Below, piece after piece: positions 1-6,362 of a DNA stretch of 64,000 nucleotides. Within the stretch, counting starts at the first letter, position 1. Every line of letters starts with the position of its first letter. The stretch comes from Odoribacter sp. Z80 (lineage in GTDB: Bacteria; Bacteroidota; Bacteroidia; Bacteroidales; Marinifilaceae), in contig NZ_QWEL01000016.1 in the NCBI RefSeq assembly GCF_009935865.1, positions 1 to 64,000 of the forward strand. Reading direction: 5' to 3'. The notes under the pieces are model-generated. The model did no database searches. It had not been told where the DNA came from and worked only from the letters and a program-made list of their open reading frames with translations. Position numbers and translations under genes: made by a program.

Positions 1-1182
1 AGGCTGAGTACGAGTAAAATGTCTATGACCGCTGTGATTTGATGTAATTTCTTAATAAGATATAACTGCCGTAAACGGCATGTGTTTGGACAAATCGCTG
101 TGATTTGATGTAATTTCTTAATAAGATATAACCATATTATAAGGATTCAAGCCAGCAGCCTCGCTGTGATTTGATGTAATTTCTTAATAAGATATAACTT
201 AGCGGCAAATTTTTTCTTCTTCTCATACGCTGTGATTTGATGTAATTTCTTAATAAGATATAACTTAGCAGCAAATTTCTTCTTTTTCTCATATGCTGTG
301 ATTTGATGTAATTTCTTAATAAGATATAACTCATCACAATGACACCGAATGCGAGCTTCGGCTGTGATTTGATGTAATTTCTTAATAAGATATAACACAT
401 CGCGAGACACCAACGGATCTACGGAAGCTGTGATTTGATGTAATTTCTTAATAAGATATAACTGAACATGATAGATACACATCAAAATGCCGGCTGTGAT
501 TTGATGTAATTTCTTAATAAGATATAACAGCGCGTAGAGTTAAATCATTAACAATAGGCTGTGATTTGATGTAATTTCTTAATAAGATATAACTAATGCT
601 GATGTTGTTAAAACAACAGAGGTGCTGTGATTTGATGTAATTTCTTAATAAGATATAACGTGAGCTAAACTACCTAAGGCAGTTTGCTTGCTGTGATTTG
701 ATGTAATTTCTTAATAAGATATAACAAGACTGTTTGAAATCGAAAAGAATTGTAAGCTGTGATTTGATGTAATTTCTTAATAAGATATAACAAAATCTGC
801 AAATGACGCATCACAATGCTGCTGTGATTTGATGTAATTTCTTAATAAGATATAACCTAATGCACGAGCATATTTACGAAGCTGAGCTGTGATTTGATGT
901 AATTTCTTAATAAGATATAACCAAATTCACGAATAAGAAACTCGTTAATGCTGTGATTTGATGTAATTTCTTAATAAGATATAACACGTATAAGCTTCGT
1001 TCTGTTCCCATTGAGGCTGTGATTTGATGTAATTTCTTAATAAGATATAACTCGAACAATGAAGAGTTCATTGAAAGTCAGCTGTGATTTGATGTAATTT
1101 CTTAATAAGATATAACTTCATGTTTACCAAAGATATCCAATTCTTGGCTGTGATTTGATGTAATTTCTTAATAAGATATAAC
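1..1182 (+). CRISPR. CRISPR array, 18 identical 36-bp repeats (3' part; continues left of window)
   Basis: Repeats begin with GCTGTGATTTG and end with GATATAAC. They start at 31, 97, 163, 229, 295, 361, 427, 493, 558, 624, 690, 756, 821, 886, 950, 1016, 1081 and 1147, and I see no base change in any copy, including the last. The 17 internal spacers are 28-30 bp long, and 1-30 looks like one more complete spacer, so the array starts outside the window. The + orientation rests on the downstream RNA at 1199-1309, whose 5' part is complementary to the repeat as written here. A 36-bp repeat with a nearby tracr-like RNA points to a type II (probably II-C) Cas9 system; no cas gene lies in the window. 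The two longest reading frames across the array are repeat translations, not genes. Confidence 0.97.
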
Positions 1183-1198
1183 AGTAATGCAAATATAA

Positions 1199-1309
1199 GT
1201 TATTTGTATTAATTCTGAAACAGAGCCAGCTATGCTGCGGCATGTGCGCTCGTAGGACTACTTCGGTAGTTACTGCTGAAGCGGAGGTTAATCACCTGCC
1301 GCTTCTTTT
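1199..1309 (+). ncRNA. probable tracrRNA of the adjacent type II CRISPR system
   Basis: Bases 1199-1226 resemble the reverse complement of the CRISPR repeat. The repeat start GCTGTG, its TTT and AATT blocks and its ATAAC end all find partners, about 24 pairs with bulges, which is what a tracrRNA anti-repeat should look like. Three hairpins follow: ATGC-TGCG-GCAT (1232-1243), ACTAC-TTCG-GTAGT with a UUCG tetraloop (1257-1270), and an intrinsic terminator (1278-1309). Anti-repeat, short nexus-like hairpin, further hairpin and terminator is the usual tracrRNA order. It lies only 16 bp after the last repeat and on the strand that fits crRNA pairing. I find no clean TAnnTTTG promoter, so it may be made by read-through from the array or from a promoter I do not recognise. 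Confidence 0.72.
1278..1309 (+). terminator. intrinsic terminator of the tracrRNA
   Basis: GAAGCGG (1278-1284) pairs with CCGCTTC (1299-1305), and inside it AGGT (1285-1288) pairs with ACCT (1294-1297) around a TAATC loop with one bulged G. TTTT follows at 1306-1309. Confidence 0.85.
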
Positions 1310-1320
1310 ATATAATAGTT

Positions 1321-1443
1321 TTGTATTTTATTGAGAAACATACAATAAAGGAATTTCCGGATTTAAAAGAAGTCATTATACCGGATAAAAAAGAGAAACT
1401 GATTTCTGAAAATACATCCGCGGATAACAAATGTAAACATTAG
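1321..1443 (+). pseudogene. possible short coding remnant
   Basis: An open frame runs from a TTG at 1321 to TAG at 1441-1443, about 40 codons. Its lysine/glutamate-rich composition (for example IKEFPDLKEVIIPDKKEK) looks like protein rather than random AT-rich DNA. There is no ATG, the frame starts directly after the tracrRNA terminator, and nothing continues it. It could be the tail of a lost gene next to the CRISPR array, or chance. I do not recognise the family. Confidence 0.25.
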
Positions 1444-1462
1444 CTGTCCGTGGATGTGCTTC

Positions 1463-1915
1463 TTAATTGACAATGCCTTGCACTTCTTGCAACGTCAGCT
1501 TTCCTATGATAAAAATAAGGTTGAAATCTTCTTTTTGCCTGTTCACCAAAATAAACTCGTTGGTACCATTCTTATTCTGTTTCAGATAAATAGTGGTTTT
1601 TTCTCCCTCCTCGTTTATATCCATTAGTTCTTCATAACCATTTTTAGAGGTAATAAAAGAAGTTTCTTTCTTCAACTTAGCAATGAGTTCTGGTTTCTCA
1701 CAACTAACTATCCGAATACAGTCCAGTTTGGAAGCTACTTTGCCTATGTCCACCCCCTCAGCCTGCACATCAGGTATCAACCTGAGCATCGCTTTGGATA
1801 TATAGACGGACGTCACACCTTCCATATCGGCAACCTTATCGAAAAAACTGTCTTGTGCATAAGTAAACAAAGAACACAAGGAAAATAACAAAATAATGAT
1901 AGAGGTACGTTTCAT
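1463..1915 (-). CDS. DUF4252 family secreted protein (operon gene 4)
   Basis: A 150-residue protein with an N-terminal Sec signal (hydrophobic residues 4-19, ending TYAQ). The rest has the layout of DUF4252 proteins of Bacteroidetes: an early 'GVTSVYISKAML' strand-helix segment, a central conserved C-IRIVSCEKPEL stretch, and a C-terminal part ending in a GKL-T-EV-GI pattern. It is the last gene of a minus-strand operon and overlaps the anti-sigma-like gene by 4 bp. The biochemical role of DUF4252 is unknown. Its link here to an ECF sigma factor suggests an envelope protein that belongs to, or reports to, that regulon. It is a paralogue of the first operon gene (2928-3413). Confidence 0.85.
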   Translation of the reverse strand: MKRTSIIILLFSLCSLFTYAQDSFFDKVADMEGVTSVYISKAMLRLIPDVQAEGVDIGKVASKLDCIRIVSCEKPELIAKLKKETSFITSKNGYEELMDINEEGEKTTIYLKQNKNGTNEFILVNRQKEDFNLIFIIGKLTLQEVQGIVN

Positions 1916-2442
1916 AATTTTATGTTGTTTATTCGGTTTAACTGTTTGTTTACACTCTCTTGAACTTTTCCGGTAGTTTCCTGTAAGGATTCTACCTTTG
2001 CCACTCCTTTGTTAAGGCAGACAGAAAGCATGACGAGTGCCTTTTGAGCCTGTACGTACGCTTCTTCGGAAGTAACACAGGTATCTTGCATCGTGGAGGA
2101 ATAAGGTTTGTATAGGCATATCCCAACAGAGAACAAGATAAACAAACCGGCAGCTATGCTTCCGACCCATCGTGCCCGGGTCTGTCCAGTTCTGTTTACT
2201 TTCAGCGTTCGTTTCTCACAGATAGCCCACTCATCTATCTTTGCACTCAACCTGCATTCCAACCCGTCCGGTATTTCGGGTTCAGAGAAGTCACCCAATT
2301 GCATGAAAATTTCTTTCTGGGCAAGCAGATGAGCGGGCACGTCTTCTTCAGTAAAGAAACGCTTCAATTCCTTTTCTTCCGCCTCGTCAGTCACTCCGTC
2401 ATAGTAACGAACTAATATTTTGTCTATTTCACTTGCTTTCAT
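1912..2442 (-). CDS. single-pass membrane protein, probable anti-sigma factor
   Basis: A 176-residue protein. Residues 1-90 are an acidic, helical cytoplasmic part opening MKASEIDKILVRYYDG, similar in layout to the N-terminal domain of Bacteroidetes anti-sigma factors. One membrane helix lies at about residues 92-111 (WVGSIAAGLFILFSVGICLY). The C-terminal 65 residues would be outside the inner membrane and form a helix rich in Q, K and V. I see no zinc-binding HxxxCxxC motif. It follows the ECF sigma gene with a 14-bp overlap, the usual position for a cognate anti-sigma factor. The anti-sigma role is inferred from topology and position. Confidence 0.7.
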   Translation of the reverse strand: MKASEIDKILVRYYDGVTDEAEEKELKRFFTEEDVPAHLLAQKEIFMQLGDFSEPEIPDGLECRLSAKIDEWAICEKRTLKVNRTGQTRARWVGSIAAGLFILFSVGICLYKPYSSTMQDTCVTSEEAYVQAQKALVMLSVCLNKGVAKVESLQETTGKVQESVNKQLNRINNIKL

Positions 2443-2941
2443 AATTCATCATAATACTATATTGTTCACGTATCTTTTTCCGGGCACGGCTCAACAACAC
2501 ACGAATGTTGACGGCACTCAGGCCTGTGGCCTCTCCTATCTCTTCAAAAGAAAAGTCATTCACATCCCGAAGCAAAAGCACCTGTCTCTGCTGGTCAGGC
2601 AAACGGTCGATCAGTCGCCTCAACTGGTTCACCTCATCTTGTTGTTCCACCTCCCGAATTATGTTCGTGTCTGCCGGAAGTTTTAGTTCTTCAGATACCC
2701 GTCCGTCCTTATCCGGTTGAACCCGGCGTAAGGTATCATAGCACAGGTTCTTGATAAAGACGACACAATAGGCTTCGGGGTTTAGGATTTCAGTCAGTTC
2801 ATTACGCTTGTTCCACAATTTCAGATACGCTTCCTGCACCATATCTTCCGCATCCCGGGAATTTCCCATAAGCCGGTAGGCCGTCCGGTAAAGTTTCTGG
2901 TGGCAGGGCAAAAATTGTTGTTTGAATTCAGCTGCGTCCAT
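2429..2941 (-). CDS. RNA polymerase ECF-type sigma factor
   Basis: A 170-residue protein of normal ECF length. Region 2 is at about residues 10-80, with the core-binding and -10 recognising stretch AEDMVQEAYLKLWNKR. Region 4 is at about residues 105-160, with RLPDQQRQVLLLRDVNDFS and a helix-turn-helix FEEIGEATGLSAVNIRVLLS. Region 3 is missing, as expected. The gene overlaps its upstream DUF4252 gene and its downstream membrane gene by 14 bp each, so the group is translationally coupled. A TGTAAC-N17-CGTC motif 56-83 bp before the first operon gene could be an autoregulated promoter. The family call is firm; the signal sensed is unknown. Confidence 0.95.
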   Translation of the reverse strand: MDAAEFKQQFLPCHQKLYRTAYRLMGNSRDAEDMVQEAYLKLWNKRNELTEILNPEAYCVVFIKNLCYDTLRRVQPDKDGRVSEELKLPADTNIIREVEQQDEVNQLRRLIDRLPDQQRQVLLLRDVNDFSFEEIGEATGLSAVNIRVLLSRARKKIREQYSIMMNYESK

Positions 2942-3413
2942 GCTTCTTCCCTGTTTCCTGATTTACCAGTTTATCTATATCGTCTTTGGTAAATTTTCCG
3001 TTTATCTGTACTATTGCACAGTCTTCTTTTCCGGCACACACGAGCAATAATTCGCAAATAGTTTCTTTCTTCATCCTCATCAGCACACGCACCTTTTCAC
3101 CTTCATCGTTTACACGTATCAGCTCATCATACCCGTTAAAGCATAGTTTATCCACTTCCCGATGAAAGCGTTCCTTTACGTTCGTCTGACAGTCATCCAA
3201 ATCCAGAACTCTTATTGATTTTATCTTTCTCAATATCCAGGCATCTTCATCCTGTCCGACAAACATGCTCCCTAAGGACATGATTAGACGAGGGACTTTC
3301 ACACATTCGGCATTCTTTTCGCTGCTAAATTTATCCAAAAGCCCGTCTACATTTGGGGCAAAACTCATGCAACAGACGCAAAATAGCAATAAAGTAAATA
3401 AACATTTCTTCAT
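2928..3413 (-). CDS. DUF4252 family secreted protein (operon gene 1)
   Basis: A 161-residue protein with a Sec signal rich in Cys (MKKCLFTLLLFCVCCMSFAP). It shares the DUF4252 pattern with the fourth operon gene: a central IKSIRVLDLDDCQTNVKERF segment and a GYDELIRVNDEGEKVRVLMR strand pair matching GYEELMDINEEGEKTTIYLK in the paralogue. It is the first gene of the sigma/anti-sigma operon and its stop overlaps the sigma start by 14 bp. Flanking a regulator pair with two divergent copies of one family suggests that both act in the same envelope function. What that function is cannot be read from the sequence. Confidence 0.85.
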   Translation of the reverse strand: MKKCLFTLLLFCVCCMSFAPNVDGLLDKFSSEKNAECVKVPRLIMSLGSMFVGQDEDAWILRKIKSIRVLDLDDCQTNVKERFHREVDKLCFNGYDELIRVNDEGEKVRVLMRMKKETICELLLVCAGKEDCAIVQINGKFTKDDIDKLVNQETGKKHGRS

Positions 3414-3469
3414 GGTTCGATTTTTTTGTTCACACTAAACTTGTTTTTTAAAGCGCTTTCAACATCATA

Positions 3470-3496
3470 GACGGGGAATAGAAAAAAGTTGTTACA
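3470..3496 (-). promoter_or_regulatory. candidate ECF sigma promoter of the DUF4252 operon
   Basis: On the minus strand TGTAAC (3496-3491) is followed after exactly 17 bases, including a T-run, by CGTC (3473-3470). This is the -35/-10 form and spacing of known ECF promoters such as those of Bacillus SigX. It sits 56 bp before the ATG at 3413. An autoregulatory promoter is plausible but unproven. Confidence 0.5.
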
Positions 3497-3758
3497 AACA
3501 AAAATGATAATAATATTTCAATTACACTAAAATTCTCCCTTTATTCCTTCAAATTAAAGACCTACGGACTCTTCCCCCCCTCAGACAAAGTCTTTCAGAG
3601 ATATATCCATAATGGCCATATCTGAACCGATACTGATATCTTCCAACCACAAAGCCCGACTGATTAACCGTACAGTTATACACCCGGCCGAGGCAAAAAT
3701 AAACAGAGAAAAAAATCTAAAGGAAAGACAAGTCACCTTTATTCAGGATAAAAACATT
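3497..3758. other. intergenic stretch, no gene seen
   Basis: AT-rich DNA between the ECF operon promoter region and the 3' end of the antiporter gene. A 71-codon + strand frame from 3612 runs into the antiporter gene in antisense and has no recognisable content. I see no RNA gene or strong hairpin. Confidence 0.5.
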
Positions 3759-4940
3759 CTATTCTTTTACCCCATACACTTTTTGGGCCAGCAATTTCAC
3801 CCAATAAACAAAAACTCCGGTCAATAACAGATTTAATACCAAACTGAACACGGATATAATCAGGAAAGGGCCGCCTAAATTATACCCCAAAGCTATTACT
3901 ATGATACCAGCTCCAACCTCTCCGCGGGTAAACATACCGATAGAAAGAGCCAACCGTTCCTGTATCTGGCGGTCACGATAGAAAAACAAAGGAAACATCT
4001 TTCCCAAATTAGACAAAAAAGTAACCACCAACACATGTCCGAACAAAACTCCCCAGGAAGGCATGGGCTGGGATGCAATCACACCGCTTGCCTCCACTGC
4101 CCGGGCAGCATGGTCTATCCCCATAAATTGAGGAGTACTTAACCCCACCAAAAACATAAATAAATAGGAAATGATTCCGGTCATCCTTTCCTCCTGCCGG
4201 CCGTGTTGATGTACGGTTTTTATTACCATCCCCAGCACGAAAGCAGGTAACAACACTTCAATATGTATTCCCCCATCCGCTCCCATCAACATCTTCGATA
4301 ACAGATAAATACTTTCCGTAGCAGCAACGATACACACTGCATACAACAAAACAGCCTTCCATCCCTGCGGTATTCGAAAAGCACCCAATTTTTTCCATCC
4401 GATAGCCAGCAATACACAAACCACCACGATCACCACCAGCAATTGCCACTTGAATCCGATCATCAGAATCTGCAAAGGAATCATCAACAAGATGGTATCC
4501 AGATCATCAAAAATCGCCAACACTTGGGTTTTCTTATAAATCCACTCCTTTCGCAAACCCGCCGCAGCCAACATAGTAAAAAGAATACCCGCCGAAGTCG
4601 GAGCAGCAAACCGACTCAACAATAAATTTTCTTTACAAGCCTCCCAATTCCAGAACAAATGGGAAGGTAAAAGGCACATATAATAAAATGCAATCAATAA
4701 CCAGGGAACAGCAGCCGTGGCCATTGCTATAAAATAATCCGCAGTATAGGACTTCCAACAACTTTTATCCAATTCAAACTCCCTACCAACATTAATCATG
4801 ATAAAGGCCAGACAGACAAACATCAAAGTCTTGATCCCCTTTTCAATAACATCAAACGAACTCTCTAACCAGACAGGCAAACACTGTGAGAACACCAATC
4901 CCAACACCAAAAAGAAAGAAAACAATAAAACTTTTTTCAT
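3759..4940 (-). CDS. cation:proton antiporter (CPA2-type)
   Basis: A 393-residue integral membrane protein with 10-12 hydrophobic segments, close to the usual 380-400 residues of bacterial CPA2 exchangers without a regulatory C-terminal domain. Two family signatures are visible: FAAPTSAGILFTMLAAAGL in the first half, and an acidic pair in VLAIFDDLDTILLMIP, corresponding to the cation/proton-binding carboxylates. Near the C-terminus MFTRGEVGAGIIVIALGY matches the conserved TRGEVG segment. It should exchange Na+ or K+ for protons across the inner membrane. The ion cannot be read from sequence. The gene stands alone on the minus strand. Confidence 0.88.
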   Translation of the reverse strand: MKKVLLFSFFLVLGLVFSQCLPVWLESSFDVIEKGIKTLMFVCLAFIMINVGREFELDKSCWKSYTADYFIAMATAAVPWLLIAFYYMCLLPSHLFWNWEACKENLLLSRFAAPTSAGILFTMLAAAGLRKEWIYKKTQVLAIFDDLDTILLMIPLQILMIGFKWQLLVVIVVVCVLLAIGWKKLGAFRIPQGWKAVLLYAVCIVAATESIYLLSKMLMGADGGIHIEVLLPAFVLGMVIKTVHQHGRQEERMTGIISYLFMFLVGLSTPQFMGIDHAARAVEASGVIASQPMPSWGVLFGHVLVVTFLSNLGKMFPLFFYRDRQIQERLALSIGMFTRGEVGAGIIVIALGYNLGGPFLIISVFSLVLNLLLTGVFVYWVKLLAQKVYGVKE

Positions 4941-5044
4941 ATACGCTAATTATCCATTTATTGTCTAAGAAAGTAACCATTCTTTCTTAATCCGGGGACA
5001 AAAATAAAAAAATAGGCAGATACCCCCAATGATACCAAAGAAAA

Positions 5045-5089
5045 ATACCAGCGAGATAAACCATAAGGATTTGTTTATCTCGCTGGTAT
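5045..5089 (-). terminator. perfect 17-bp hairpin, intrinsic terminator
   Basis: ATACCAGCGAGATAAAC (5045-5061) pairs perfectly with GTTTATCTCGCTGGTAT (5073-5089) around an 11-base loop. On the minus strand TTTTTCTTT follows, so it should end transcription of the DUF2795 gene at 5115-5336. It may also block read-through towards the antiporter gene. Confidence 0.75.
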
Positions 5090-5114
5090 TAATTATTTAA
5101 TCTTCTAAAACAGA

Positions 5115-5336
5115 CTAATATTCATCCTCGTTGAAGAAAAAATCATCCTTGCTGGGATAATCCGGCCAGATATCTTCTATACTTTCAAAGATTTCTTCAT
5201 CATCCTCAATATCCTGCAAATTCTCAATCACTTCCAGAGGAGCGCCTGAACGAATTGCATAATCAATTAACTCATCTTTGGATGCAGGCCATGGTGCATC
5301 TTCCAATTTTGAAGCAAGTTCCAGTGTCCAATACAT
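5115..5336 (-). CDS. DUF2795 domain protein
   Basis: A 73-residue, very acidic protein. The first 45 residues (MYWTLELASKLEDAPWPASK ... GAPLEVIENLQDIED) match the small DUF2795 fold, with the WPASKDELIDYAIRSGAP segment typical of the Bacteroidetes branch. The tail is rich in D and E and ends DDFFFNEDEY. It is a single-gene transcript with a strong terminator at 5045-5089. The molecular role of the family is not established. Confidence 0.88.
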   Translation of the reverse strand: MYWTLELASKLEDAPWPASKDELIDYAIRSGAPLEVIENLQDIEDDEEIFESIEDIWPDYPSKDDFFFNEDEY

Positions 5337-5483
5337 AGCTATATTGTTTTTTAACGTTTCCCTAAAAATTTCCGCAAAAGTATATTTTTTTCTCTAATAA
5401 ACAAGAATAATACATTAAATTAACACCTTGACTTTGCAAGAATGTTGATTTTAAAACGATATAAATGCGGAAATGTTACAATA

Positions 5484-6353
5484 TCAGAGAGGTTCAATAT
5501 GAATAGTTGCCTCCATATTCATTTTTTCCTTAATTTGCTTTTCAACAAGGGTTGCCTGGGTGTGAGCCTCCCGGACAGTCTCGTCCCCCAGAACCTTCAC
5601 ATGAAAAGTAAATTCTATATGGTCCCCGTAATGATGGATGTGGTAATGATGAGGATATGACTGCTCCCCCATATAAGTTTTCACAATAACAGCAACCTGC
5701 CGGGTAACATCTTCTGCCGGTTCCTCGCCAAGAATCTTATTAACAGCTTCCCGAATAATGCCATAGGCAGCATGAAAAAGCATCAGAGAAACAATTATTC
5801 CCAGACCTGCATCAATCCACCAGAAATAACCGCTTAAAAATAATCCGGCCAAAACCACCAATGAAGACAAGGCATCACTCCGATGATGCCAGCCATCCGC
5901 TTTTATGGAAGAATTTCCGGTCAAACGGGCTACACGGAAGGCATATTGTGCCAATGCCTCTTTCCCTACAACAGAAATAATCGTCACAACATAAGCAAGC
6001 CAACCGAAATCGGCAGTCTCATGCTGTTGGAACTTCCGGAAAGCACTTGTCACAAATTCAATTCCAACAAATACCAGAACCATAGCTATCATCAACGCAA
6101 AGACCTGCTCCCATCGTCCATGCCCGAAAGGATGCTTCTTATCCGGTTTCTGTGAAGAAAGACGGATGCCCCAAATCACCATAATGGAAGTCAGGGAATC
6201 GGACAAAGTATGCCACGCATCTGCCACCAAGGCAACAGAAGCGGAGACAATTCCTGCATAATATTTTACCGCAAAAAGGAAAAGATTCACCACAATCGAA
6301 ACAATTCCTTCCCGATACCCTAAACCGGTATGCTGTTGCGTATCCGTATTCAT
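5484..6353 (-). CDS. cation diffusion facilitator (Zn2+/Fe2+-type exporter)
   Basis: A 289-residue protein with six membrane helices and a cytoplasmic C-terminal domain, the usual CDF size. The metal site is visible as two HxxxD motifs: HTLSD in helix 2 (residues 48-52) and HHRSD in helix 5 (GWHHRSDALSS). The H/D pair in both helices is the arrangement found in zinc-type carriers. The C-terminal domain carries a His-rich stretch (YPHHYHIHHYGDHIEF), a likely second metal site. It should export divalent metal using the proton gradient. It lies 9 bp downstream of the ClC gene, so the two may be cotranscribed. Confidence 0.93.
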   Translation of the reverse strand: MNTDTQQHTGLGYREGIVSIVVNLFLFAVKYYAGIVSASVALVADAWHTLSDSLTSIMVIWGIRLSSQKPDKKHPFGHGRWEQVFALMIAMVLVFVGIEFVTSAFRKFQQHETADFGWLAYVVTIISVVGKEALAQYAFRVARLTGNSSIKADGWHHRSDALSSLVVLAGLFLSGYFWWIDAGLGIIVSLMLFHAAYGIIREAVNKILGEEPAEDVTRQVAVIVKTYMGEQSYPHHYHIHHYGDHIEFTFHVKVLGDETVREAHTQATLVEKQIKEKMNMEATIHIEPL

Positions 6354-6362
6354 TTTCTTTGA

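Noticed and set aside
137-485. Open frames of 87 and 112 codons across the CRISPR array
   Set aside because: They consist of the translated repeat (SYILLRNYIKSQ or LYLIKKLHQITA) plus spacers and are not genes.
1-1182. Type V or VI CRISPR array
   Set aside because: The repeat lacks the type V-A 3' stem motif and the GTTG...CAAC ends of type VI-B, and the neighbouring anti-repeat RNA favours type II.
3612-3827. 71-codon + strand frame
   Set aside because: It overlaps the antiporter gene in antisense and has no recognisable protein features.
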